DNA of 64,000 nucleotides from Inquilinus limosus DSM 16000. Lineage in GTDB: Bacteria; Pseudomonadota; Alphaproteobacteria; DSM-16000; Inquilinaceae. Both the position numbers and the translations under genes were made by a program. Below the pieces are notes generated by a model. That model saw only the letters and a list, made by a program, of their open reading frames with translations, was not told the DNA's origin and did no database searches. Where the stretch lies: positions 17,283 to 81,282 of the forward strand of contig NZ_AUHM01000037.1 in NCBI RefSeq assembly GCF_000423185.1, in the 5' to 3' direction. Positions 51,175 to 59,157 of this stretch are shown here, piece by piece. The stretch's first letter is position 1; every line of letters starts with the position of its first letter.

Positions 51175-52968
51175 ATGTCGCTGAACCTCCGCCGCAGGCT
51201 CCTGTCGCTGAGCCTCCGCCGAAAGCTGCTGCTGTTCTCGGCGCTGATCGCGGCGCTGCCGCTGCTGTTCGCCGGGCAGTCGCTGATCCGGATCGCCCGC
51301 GACGAGATGAAGAGCGCGGCCAATGAGCGGCTGGTCACGACGGTCCGCGAGGTGACGGGGCAGATCGATGACATCTATGAGCGCGCCTGGCTCGCCCCGC
51401 TCCTGCTGATCCGCAGCGCCATCGACAGCGACAAGATCAGCGTCGGGGAGAAGGTCGCCATCCTCACCCACGGCATCGCCCAGCTGCCGGACATCGTCGC
51501 CTTGCAGATCACCCTCGACGGCGGCCGCCTGCCGCTGGTGATCTCGCAGGACCGGTTCAGCACGAGGCTCACCGAGGCGGGGATCCAGCCCTTGAACGTG
51601 CTGCGGGCGTCGCCGGAGGTGATGCTGGCCACGGCGGCTGCCGATGACGACACGGCGGCGCGGATCACCGCCATCGTCTACGAGCCGAAGACCGAGACCT
51701 GGCTCGCGACCGTCGCGCTGCCGCTGGCAAGCCGGTTCAGCGGAGCGCGCGCCGTCCTCTCGGCGAGGATCGATCTCGGCCGGATCCAGGGCTTCATCAT
51801 GAGCCAGCCGTTCCGTCAGGTCGGCATGATCACGACGGTCGACGCGGAAGGGCGGAAGCTCTTCGACACCGAGCTGGACGAGGCCGGCCGGGTCAAGCAG
51901 CTGGGCCGGCGCGACATCGTCAGCGAGGCGCTGGCCGCCCGCGAGGGCAACCGCTCGCGCGCGATCAGCGTCGACACCTATCTGCGGCCGGACGGCACGC
52001 CGATGCTCGGCACCTTCGCCTTCACCCGCAGCTTCGACTGGGCCGTCATCGTCGAGCAGAAGGAGGCGGACGCCTACTACGCCGCCGATGTCATGATCGA
52101 CAGCCTGTTCTTCTGGGTGGTCGGCGGGCTCGCCGTCGCGGTGCTGGGGGCGGCCGTGTTCGCGCACCGCATCAGCCGCCCGATCCTGGCGATCGGAGAG
52201 GCCGCGAACGAGGTGGCCAAGGGAAACTACCACGTCCAGGTCAGGACCGTGCGCTCCAGGGACGAGATCGGCGAGCTGGCGAAGCGCATCAACCACATGA
52301 TCGTGCAGATCAACGAACGGTTCGAGCTCGCCAAATTCGTGTCGCACGGCACGATGGACGCTATCCAGCATTCGGACGAGACCGGCGTCCATCTGGGCGG
52401 AAGCCGCTGCGAAGTCGCGATCCTCTTCGCCGATATTCGCGGCTACACGGCCTTCGCCGAAACCCGGGATCCGGAGACGGTGATCGAGACGCTGAATTTC
52501 TACCTCGCGGCGCAGGCCGATCTGGTGGCCGCCCACAACGGCGACATCGACAAATTCGTCGGCGACCAGGTCATGGCCGTGTTCCAGGGGCCGTCCATGG
52601 CCGCCGACGCGCTCCGCTGCGCCGTGGCCATGCAGCAGCACATGGCTGACGTCTCGGCCGCCAACCCGGACCAGGGCCTGTCGATCGGCATCGGCATCGA
52701 TATGGGCGAGGTGGTGATGGGCGCGATCGGGGCGCGGGATCGCATGGACTTCACCGTGCTCGGAGATCGCGTCAATGTCGCCGCACGCCTGTGCTCGGCG
52801 GCGAAGCCGCGCCAGACGCTGGCGACCGCGGCCGTGGTCGAGGCCGCGACGACGTCACGACGCGACCTGCCGCTCACCACCCGCGCCCTCGACCCGATCA
52901 CGGTCAAAGGCAAGAGCGCACCGCTCACCGTCTACGAAATCGAACCGGCGAGCCGGGTGGCCGCCTGA
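51175..52968 (+). CDS. Membrane class III adenylate/guanylate cyclase with periplasmic sensor and HAMP
   Basis: A 597-residue signalling enzyme. Membrane helix 1 (LLLFSALIAALPLLFAGQSLI) and helix 2 (about 317-340, LFFWVVGGLAVAVLGAAVFA) flank a Cache-like periplasmic sensor. A HAMP linker follows (HRISRPILAIGEAANEVAKGNY). The catalytic domain has metal ligands Asp420 (LFADIRGYT) and Asp464 (DKFVGDQVMAVF), base-selecting Lys460 and the DFT segment at 525-527, and transition-state residues Asn534 and Arg538 (VNVAARL). The site looks active, and Lys at 460 favours ATP. It is 18 bases after the PKD gene, so the three form an operon. The last 37 bases overlap lodB on the other strand. Confidence 0.92.
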   Translation: MSLNLRRRLLSLSLRRKLLLFSALIAALPLLFAGQSLIRIARDEMKSAANERLVTTVREVTGQIDDIYERAWLAPLLLIRSAIDSDKISVGEKVAILTHGIAQLPDIVALQITLDGGRLPLVISQDRFSTRLTEAGIQPLNVLRASPEVMLATAAADDDTAARITAIVYEPKTETWLATVALPLASRFSGARAVLSARIDLGRIQGFIMSQPFRQVGMITTVDAEGRKLFDTELDEAGRVKQLGRRDIVSEALAAREGNRSRAISVDTYLRPDGTPMLGTFAFTRSFDWAVIVEQKEADAYYAADVMIDSLFFWVVGGLAVAVLGAAVFAHRISRPILAIGEAANEVAKGNYHVQVRTVRSRDEIGELAKRINHMIVQINERFELAKFVSHGTMDAIQHSDETGVHLGGSRCEVAILFADIRGYTAFAETRDPETVIETLNFYLAAQADLVAAHNGDIDKFVGDQVMAVFQGPSMAADALRCAVAMQQHMADVSAANPDQGLSIGIGIDMGEVVMGAIGARDRMDFTVLGDRVNVAARLCSAAKPRQTLATAAVVEAATTSRRDLPLTTRALDPITVKGKSAPLTVYEIEPASRVAA

Positions 52969-54086
52969 GGCCGGACGACGTCCGGTGGCGGATCGATCAG
53001 CGCCTGTCCCTGCCAGAAGCTCCGGTCGGCCCAGCGGCGCTCCGCCCGGTAGAGCGCGCGGCGGCGCATGGCATAGATCTCGGCGACCCGCGCCATCTCG
53101 TCGACATAGCGGCCCGCCTCCGCACCGCCCGCCATCGCCCCGGCGACCATCTCGGCGGCGGCGAGGCCGGAGCGCAGCGCGTTGAACAGGCCTTGCCCCG
53201 CGACCGGATCGAAGGCGAGCGCGGCGTCGCCGCAGGCAACCCACCCGGCGCCGCAGGGCGGGTCGAGCGCGCCGCCCCTGGCGTCGAGCGCCACGAGACC
53301 GGGATCGAAGCGCACGGGGCCGAGCAGCCCGTCAAGGCCGGGGGCGCCCGCGAAGATCTCGCCGGGGCGCTTGGACGACCGCAGCCGGGCAGCTTCCCGC
53401 GGCCGGGTGTGATAGCCGAACACCCAGCGCCCCGTGCCGAGCCGCCCCGCATAGATCCAGCCGTCCGGCCGCGCTTCGATGACGGTCCGGTCGAGATCGG
53501 CGTTCCGCCCGGGCACGCCGGTTCCGTAGAGCGCGACCAACGGCGCGGCCCATCGGCGGGAGCCGCCGAGCAGCCGGGCGATGCGGGCGCGCCGACCGGT
53601 CGCGTCGACGATCCAGGCGGCGTGCGTGGCACCCCCGTCGTCGAGATCGATGGTCCACCCCTGGCCGGACCGGGCGACGGCGGCGACATCCGCCGGCCGG
53701 TGCACGACGCCGGCGGCGATGCTGGCCGCCCTGAGATCCGCGTCGAATCTCCGCCGGTCGAGGCGCAGCCCGCGTCCCGCGGGGTCGCGCAGCGCGTCGG
53801 TCGGAACCAGCGTGTCGGTGTTCCACGCGACCAGCGATCCCCCGACCGGCCAATGCGGCCCGTCGGGCTCGTCCCGCGCCGCCGCGATCCCGCCGAGACC
53901 GAGGCGGTCCAGGAGCCGCAGCGCCGCTTCGGGCAGGGTCTCCCCGATCTTGGGCGTCGCCTTCGCCAAGCGGTCGACCATCAGCACGGCGAGACCGCTG
54001 CGCGCCAGGATTCGCGCGGCGGTCGCGCCGGCCGGGCCGGCGCCGGCGACGACGACGTCCCAGCGCCCAGCCTCCCCGAGCCTCAT
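52932..54086 (-). CDS. lodB: LodB-like flavoprotein (maturation of CTQ oxidase)
   Basis: A 384-residue FAD-dependent oxidoreductase. The dinucleotide motif is VVVAGAGPAGATAARI (GAGPAG at 15-20). Then come GETLPEAALRLLDRLGLGG and LRLDRRRFDADLRAASIAAG, and the FAD ribityl motif reads VACGDAALAFDPVAGQGLFNALRSG. This is the halogenase/geranylgeranyl-reductase-like group to which LodB and GoxB belong; these proteins help form the cysteine tryptophylquinone in LodA. Its start overlaps the lodA stop (ATGA). Its 3' end overlaps the cyclase gene tail to tail. Identification rests mainly on the neighbouring lodA-like gene. Confidence 0.82.
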   Translation of the reverse strand: MRLGEAGRWDVVVAGAGPAGATAARILARSGLAVLMVDRLAKATPKIGETLPEAALRLLDRLGLGGIAAARDEPDGPHWPVGGSLVAWNTDTLVPTDALRDPAGRGLRLDRRRFDADLRAASIAAGVVHRPADVAAVARSGQGWTIDLDDGGATHAAWIVDATGRRARIARLLGGSRRWAAPLVALYGTGVPGRNADLDRTVIEARPDGWIYAGRLGTGRWVFGYHTRPREAARLRSSKRPGEIFAGAPGLDGLLGPVRFDPGLVALDARGGALDPPCGAGWVACGDAALAFDPVAGQGLFNALRSGLAAAEMVAGAMAGGAEAGRYVDEMARVAEIYAMRRRALYRAERRWADRSFWQGQALIDPPPDVVRPQAATRLAGSIS

Positions 54087-56071
54087 CGCCGCCGGACGCG
54101 GACCGAGCGGAATGCGTCGAGCTGCTCGCGGCTGGCCCAGCCGGCCTTCTCGACATTGCTCAGCGGCCGGCCGGCCGTTTCGAGGCGCGCGGCCGCCTGT
54201 ATCGCCGCCTCCCGGATATGCCCGGCGGCGAGCGTCTCGACGTAGAGATACTCCGGAAAATCGGGATCATCCTTCACGCCCGGCCGGACTTCGACGATGC
54301 CGAGTTCACCGAAATGCTTGATCATCAGCATCATCGTCGGGGCCACGTCGGGCTCCTGGATGGCGCGAAGCCAGGACCGCCGCTGGTTGTACGCGGCCAG
54401 CCGCTCCTCGCGCTCCAGCGACGGATCGATCACCTTGCGGTAGTCCTCCTCCGTCAGCACCTGGTTGGGCACGCGCGCCGCCCAGAAGGTCGGCAGATAT
54501 GGGTCGAACTCCGGATCGTAGCCCGACCGGCAGAACGCCGTGTCGCCCTGCCAGGGAAGCGCCATCCAGCGCGTGATGTCGCCGGGGCGCTGTCCGTAGA
54601 GGGGGCCGTCGACCAGCCGGACCTTGCCGGGCGTCAAGGTCGAGCCGTAATCCGGCTCGTGCGCGTCCGCCGCGCGATGGCGGATGCGGAACGGCTTCGC
54701 GTAGAGCGTGGCGTGGCGCATCGGCCACGTCATCTCGCAGCCCGGATGGAAGGTGTCGGCGAGGCAGTAGTGCAGCGCCGCCCGGTCCAGCATCTCCGGC
54801 TGCTCGGCCAGCGGCACCTCGTCGATCGAGGCGGAGGGCGGCGCGGCCGCCGGCCAGTCGGCGACGAACCGGCCTTCCACCCATCGCCGCAGCAGAAGCT
54901 CCTGCAGTCCGGTCATGGCCAGCATGTTGCCGGGGCCGTTCTCGGGGAAGCTGCCGAAGGCATCCCCGTAGATCCACGGCCAGACATGCGGCCAGGCCAC
55001 CGGCTCGGCGACGCTCGGCAGCGGGGGGCGGAAGCAGTGATAGATCGCCCGGCGCAGCTCGGCATAGGGATCGGCCTCGTGCGGCCGTCGCGGCTGGTGC
55101 GCCAGCTTGGCGATGAACTCCGGGTTCTCGAAATCCATCGGGCCGCCCTTGCCGAAATAGGCGGCGAAGCCCTTGTTGACCCAGCCCAGCCGCGACAGCC
55201 GGTTCAGGATCGGCAGGATGTCCCGGCTGAACGACGGGGTCTCCGGCGGGATCAGCGATCCGGCCTGGACGAAGACATCGGCCATCAGGTCGTACATCGT
55301 CCGCCAGCTCACCACATCCGGCGCATAGTTCGGCGGGGCGACGACGACCCAGGCGGGCTCGACCGGCAGCTCGACGCCGTCGACCGACACCCTGGCCGTG
55401 ACCGGGCCGTCGGATGTGTCGTCGTACCAGTCGTCGGCATTGTTGAAGCTGGTCGGGACGGCCGGGTCATAGACCGGCGCCCCCGTCGGAGAGGCGGAGT
55501 CGCCGGTGCCGCCGAGCACGAGGAGCCGCCCGTGCTCGTCGGTCCGGATCTCCCCGAGCGGCACCGTGACCGGCTGCGGGCCTGCGGCCTGGAAGGTGCC
55601 CGTGTCGAAGGCATGGTCCGGCCCTCCCGAGACCGAGCGTCCGGAGATGCTGCGGGGACCGGGGTCGATGGCCAGTCTGGATCGGTCGCCGACCTTCGGG
55701 TTCCGCAGCGGGAAGGCGTTGTCCGGGGCGTCCGCGGCCTCGGGGATGTCGAGCGCGTATTGGAACTGGTACCACTGCGCCTTGCGGTTGACGAGGTGGA
55801 CCGTCCAGGTGATATCGGCATTGTCCGGCGTCAGTTCGCACACCACCTCGCCGGCGGCGTTGTAGCCGTACAGCCGGAACCGGGCGGCCTGCCGTTTGAT
55901 CGCCCCGGTGCCGTCTCGATAGAAGGACGGGGGCGGCGCCTTCGACGGCGGCGGGTCGACGACCTCCGGCCCGATGAAGAACTCCGTCTTGCTGTCGCCG
56001 ATCCGGCAGATGCCGATCCCGGGATGGATGACCGCACGCACGACGGTGCTGTCGCGATCGGGGCGGGTCAT
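54083..56071 (-). CDS. lodA: LodA/GoxA-like CTQ-dependent amino-acid oxidase
   Basis: A 662-residue oxidase. The N-terminus VVRAVIHPGIGICRIGDSKTEFFIGPEV is a hallmark of the family. In the catalytic part, HPGCEMTWPMRH offers Cys445 and GDITRWMALPWQGDTAFC offers Trp502, the likely pair forming the cysteine tryptophylquinone. Family members oxidatively deaminate lysine or glycine and release hydrogen peroxide, acting as antimicrobials. No signal peptide is seen, as in Marinomonas LodA, which is exported by an unknown route. The substrate here is undetermined. The operon with lodB is preceded by an AT-rich leader with a perfect palindrome. Confidence 0.88.
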   Translation of the reverse strand: MTRPDRDSTVVRAVIHPGIGICRIGDSKTEFFIGPEVVDPPPSKAPPPSFYRDGTGAIKRQAARFRLYGYNAAGEVVCELTPDNADITWTVHLVNRKAQWYQFQYALDIPEAADAPDNAFPLRNPKVGDRSRLAIDPGPRSISGRSVSGGPDHAFDTGTFQAAGPQPVTVPLGEIRTDEHGRLLVLGGTGDSASPTGAPVYDPAVPTSFNNADDWYDDTSDGPVTARVSVDGVELPVEPAWVVVAPPNYAPDVVSWRTMYDLMADVFVQAGSLIPPETPSFSRDILPILNRLSRLGWVNKGFAAYFGKGGPMDFENPEFIAKLAHQPRRPHEADPYAELRRAIYHCFRPPLPSVAEPVAWPHVWPWIYGDAFGSFPENGPGNMLAMTGLQELLLRRWVEGRFVADWPAAAPPSASIDEVPLAEQPEMLDRAALHYCLADTFHPGCEMTWPMRHATLYAKPFRIRHRAADAHEPDYGSTLTPGKVRLVDGPLYGQRPGDITRWMALPWQGDTAFCRSGYDPEFDPYLPTFWAARVPNQVLTEEDYRKVIDPSLEREERLAAYNQRRSWLRAIQEPDVAPTMMLMIKHFGELGIVEVRPGVKDDPDFPEYLYVETLAAGHIREAAIQAAARLETAGRPLSNVEKAGWASREQLDAFRSVRVRRR

Positions 56072-56148
56072 ATTCCTCTCCTCTTTAGAATTAACTAAAA
56101 ATCACAATAAAGTTCGCCAACGGACTTGATTGGCGCGAAATTTACACA

Positions 56149-56170
56149 ATTGCTGCAGTAAGGCAGCAAT
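56149..56170. promoter_or_regulatory. Perfect palindrome upstream of lodA
   Basis: ATTGCTGC-AGTAAG-GCAGCAAT, arms of 8 bp, in an AT-rich stretch 78-99 bases upstream of the lodA ATG on the minus strand. A candidate operator or a terminator for the amidoligase side. I see no T-run for the latter. Confidence 0.45.
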
Positions 56171-56289
56171 ATATCCCTACACTATCATCGTGATCCTGTC
56201 CCGCAATGCGCAATCTTTAAAGCCGAACGGGCCGGATCTTCGGAGGCGGAGAGGGCCATGGCCTCCCGGCGCGCTCCGGCCGCACGATC

Positions 56290-57288
56290 CTAGGCCTTGA
56301 GCGCCGCGGCGGCGTCCCGGGGGAGGGGGCCGCCTCCGGCGGGCCAGGCGCTGCCCTCGGCCCGATAGGCGCGGGCAGCCGCGGCCAGGCTCTCGGCGTC
56401 GGACGCCAGCCTCTCGACCGCCACCCAGCGGTTCCAGTCCGCCGCGATGCTCCACCCGGTCTCGCCGAGATGGGCCAGAGGCAGCCGATAGTGGAAGACC
56501 GGACGGCTGGCGATCTTCTCGTAGGGCAGCCTCGCCCGCACCCGCGGCGCATCCAGGCTCAGCAGCAGCGGCAGCAGGTCCAGGCCGCGGTCGCGGGTCG
56601 GGTTGGCGGCGAGGTAGTCGTCGATCAGCCCGGCCTGGTCGGGCCGGTAGTCGGGCGCCGCGATCCGATGCAGGAACTCCGGCGGGTAGGGCGGGGGCAG
56701 GTGCCGCTCCAGGCGGCTCCGCCCTTGCGCGATCTCCCGGCGCAGCCATGGTTCCATCAGCCCGAACGCCACCATCACGGCGGTAATCCGGCGCAGGTCC
56801 GCGGCCGGCGCCTCGATGTTGAAGTGCAGGCCCAGCGACCCGAACAGTGTCGCGCCTCTCCCCCCGGCGCCGGCCGCGCGCAGCACATCCAGGATGTGGT
56901 CGACCTCCGCCAGCCGTTCGACCGGCAGCGGCGGGATGATCAGCTCGCGCGGCACCACGCCGGACACCAGCCACCCCAGCCCCGCGGCGGCCTTCGGCCC
57001 GATGCGGACCGGCAGGGTCTTGCCGTGCCGCTGCGGGTGGGCGTAGCGCAGGTCGAGCTCCACCGCCATGTCGCCCAGGACGGTGCCCCGCACCGCGAAG
57101 GCATGGGCGTCCTCCGCGACGACGTCGCCTCCGATATCCGCGGCCAGGGCCTGCGCCGCCCGGCGGGCGCTGGGGCCCATGAACTCGATCTCGACGCCGA
57201 TCCGGCGCTCGGTCTCGGGGACCGAAGCGGGAAGCGCCTGGAAGGAGTCGCTCGAAGCGGCACGCGGCATGGGCTGTCGGGACCTCAT
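56290..57288 (-). CDS. Amidoligase-family enzyme (COOH-NH2 ligase, Amidoligase_2 type)
   Basis: A 332-residue protein. The N-terminal ERRIGVEIEFMGPS (Glu33 and Glu35) is the metal/ATP-binding start of the glutamine-synthetase-like amidoligase fold. TVLGDMAVELDLRYAH and SLGLHFNIEAP are further motifs of the family. Members usually sit next to a class II or class I glutamine amidotransferase and modify peptides or cell-wall components; no such partner is present here. The last third is mostly helical and conserved in the family. The product of the ligation is unknown. It points toward lodA, on the same strand, with an operator-like gap between. Confidence 0.82.
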   Translation of the reverse strand: MRSRQPMPRAASSDSFQALPASVPETERRIGVEIEFMGPSARRAAQALAADIGGDVVAEDAHAFAVRGTVLGDMAVELDLRYAHPQRHGKTLPVRIGPKAAAGLGWLVSGVVPRELIIPPLPVERLAEVDHILDVLRAAGAGGRGATLFGSLGLHFNIEAPAADLRRITAVMVAFGLMEPWLRREIAQGRSRLERHLPPPYPPEFLHRIAAPDYRPDQAGLIDDYLAANPTRDRGLDLLPLLLSLDAPRVRARLPYEKIASRPVFHYRLPLAHLGETGWSIAADWNRWVAVERLASDAESLAAAARAYRAEGSAWPAGGGPLPRDAAAALKA

Positions 57289-57441
57289 CGTGTCGAGGAA
57301 AGAGCCTCCGGGCCGATATTGGGAGCGGGACGGCCATGGTTAAGGCCATGGAACGTCGTGTCGCGCCGGCCGCGATCCCCCGCACCGTCGCCGCAGGGGA
57401 GGGCGAGGAACGGTCGTTCGAAACGTCGTGTTCCCGATTCC

Positions 57442-58029
57442 ATGTTCATGGCCGAGGGATTTTTGACCCAGCATATGGCGGCGCATCTCGCGGCGATGAA
57501 CATGGCCGCGCCGCTGTGCGTGGTGGCGTGGGATCGCCTCGCCCACGGTCGGGCGGCGGCAGACGCCATCCGCCTCCTTCCGGCGACGGCTCTCCAGGCC
57601 GTCCTGATCTGGGGCTGGCATCTCCCGGCCGTGTTCGCGGCCGCCTGCCGAAGCCCGGCGCTGGCCGCGGCGATGCACCTCTCGCTGTTCCTGTCGGCCT
57701 GCTGGTTCTGGCTCGCCGTGATCCGCGCGGCCCGGCGCGCCGCCTGGACGCCGCTGGCCGCCCTGCTGGCCACCGGCAAGCTGTTCTGCCTTCTCGGCGT
57801 CCTCCTCGCCTTCTCTCCGCGCCCGATCTACGCGACGCCGGCGCTGCCGCCCGCCTGCTTCGATCCGGCCTCGCCCCGGCTCTGGGTGGAGGACCAGCAG
57901 CTCGCCGGGCTGCTGATGCTGACGGCCTGTCCGCTGGTCTACGGAACGGCGGCGATCCTGACCGCACGCCGCTGGCTCGCCGCGCTGGCCCGCGACGGCG
58001 GCTGGCGCCTCGGCCGGAGGGCCGGCTGA
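57442..58029 (+). CDS. ctaG: CtaG-type (caa3_CtaG) cytochrome c oxidase assembly protein
   Basis: A 195-residue polytopic protein. MFMAEGFLTQHMAAHLAAMNMAAPL is followed by several helices (LQAVLIWGWHLPAVFAAACR; LHLSLFLSACWFWLAVI; LLATGKLFCLLGVLLAFSPRPIYA). The HMAAH and WGWHLP histidines are typical of the caa3_CtaG family, which helps insert copper into the oxidase. The start may be ATG 57442 or ATG 57448. The gene lies directly before the triheme cytochrome gene (TGA-ATG with no gap). It is shorter than Bacillus CtaG but normal for proteobacterial members. Confidence 0.85.
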   Translation: MFMAEGFLTQHMAAHLAAMNMAAPLCVVAWDRLAHGRAAADAIRLLPATALQAVLIWGWHLPAVFAAACRSPALAAAMHLSLFLSACWFWLAVIRAARRAAWTPLAALLATGKLFCLLGVLLAFSPRPIYATPALPPACFDPASPRLWVEDQQLAGLLMLTACPLVYGTAAILTARRWLAALARDGGWRLGRRAG

Positions 58030-59157
58030 ATGGCTCCGCCCGCGACGACGCGCCGCCGCGCCCTGGCTCTCGGCGCGCTGATCGCCGCGGCCGGCGCCGT
58101 CGTCCTCGCCGCGATCATCGTCCTTTCGGGCGTCTACAACGTCGCCGCGTCGGTCCCGCATTTCCATGTCACCGACCGGCTGCTCAAGCTGGTGCTCTGG
58201 CGCTCCGTGGACACGCACAGCGCCGGCATCGAGGCGCCCGACCTCGCCGACGCCGGCCTCGTCCGCCTCGGCGCCCGGCACTTCGCCGCGGGCTGCGAGC
58301 CCTGCCATGCCGGGCCCGGGATCCGCCAGGACCCCGTCGCCGCCGCCATGTATCCCGCCGCCCCGGCGCTGGGCGGAAAGGTCGCCGACTGGGAGACGCG
58401 GGAGCTGTTCTGGATCGTCCGCCATGGGCTGAAGTTCACGGGCATGCCGCAGTGGCCCGGCGACGGCAGGGACGACGAGGTCTGGCCCGTGGTCGCCTTC
58501 CTCCGCCGGCTCCCCGGCCTGTCGCCCGGCGACTACGCGGACCTGGCCGGGCTCGACGAGGCCGGCACGCCCTCCGGCTTCATGGCCGACAGGCCCGGCG
58601 CCGCCGGCTGCGCCCTCTGCCATGGCGATGCCGTTCGGGCCCCGGTGGCGGATCCGGCGCCGGCGCTGCAGGGCCAGAGCAAGGCCTATCTCCTGCGCGC
58701 GCTGGAGGAATACGCCGGCAACGCGCGCCAGAGCGGCATGATGGAAGCCGTCGCCGCGGCGCTCTCGCCCCGGGAACGGGAAAGGCTCGCCGGTGAATTC
58801 GCCGCCATGCCGCCCCGGGCCGGCGACGCGCGCCAGGACCCCGAGCGGGTCGCGCGGGGCGCGGCGATCGCCTCCGGCGGCGTTGCCGAACGGAACGTCC
58901 CACCCTGCCTCGCCTGTCACGCGGGGCGGAGATCGCCCCAGTTCCCCCGGCTGGAGGGACTGTCCGCCGGCTATATCGGAACCCAGCTCCGGCTGTTCCG
59001 CGACGGTGTCCGGGGCGGCACGCCCTACGGCGCGATCATGGCGCCGATCGCCAAGCGCCTGACCGACCGGGATATCGAGGACGCGGCCGCCTTTTTCGCG
59101 AGCCGCGGGAGGCCCGCCTCGGAGATGGCGACCGACGCGGGCGAAGCGGCGCCATGA
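58030..59157 (+). CDS. Membrane-anchored tri-heme cytochrome c
   Basis: A 375-residue protein with one N-terminal membrane helix (LALGALIAAAGAVVLAAIIVLSG), then three c-type heme motifs: CEPCH (89-93), CALCH (194-198) and CLACH (293-297), each in its own cytochrome c module. Axial methionines are plausible in GMPQWP and further MxP stretches. It probably brings electrons to the adjacent oxidase. It overlaps the coxB start (ATGA at 59154). Maturation will need the ccm system encoded earlier in this window. Confidence 0.9.
   Translation: MAPPATTRRRALALGALIAAAGAVVLAAIIVLSGVYNVAASVPHFHVTDRLLKLVLWRSVDTHSAGIEAPDLADAGLVRLGARHFAAGCEPCHAGPGIRQDPVAAAMYPAAPALGGKVADWETRELFWIVRHGLKFTGMPQWPGDGRDDEVWPVVAFLRRLPGLSPGDYADLAGLDEAGTPSGFMADRPGAAGCALCHGDAVRAPVADPAPALQGQSKAYLLRALEEYAGNARQSGMMEAVAAALSPRERERLAGEFAAMPPRAGDARQDPERVARGAAIASGGVAERNVPPCLACHAGRRSPQFPRLEGLSAGYIGTQLRLFRDGVRGGTPYGAIMAPIAKRLTDRDIEDAAAFFASRGRPASEMATDAGEAAP

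Noticed and set aside
46246..52641. Long minus-strand open frames (974 and 1137 codons) opposite the PKD and cyclase genes
   Set aside because: They are shadows of the third-position GC bias; the plus-strand frames have clear signal peptides and domain motifs.
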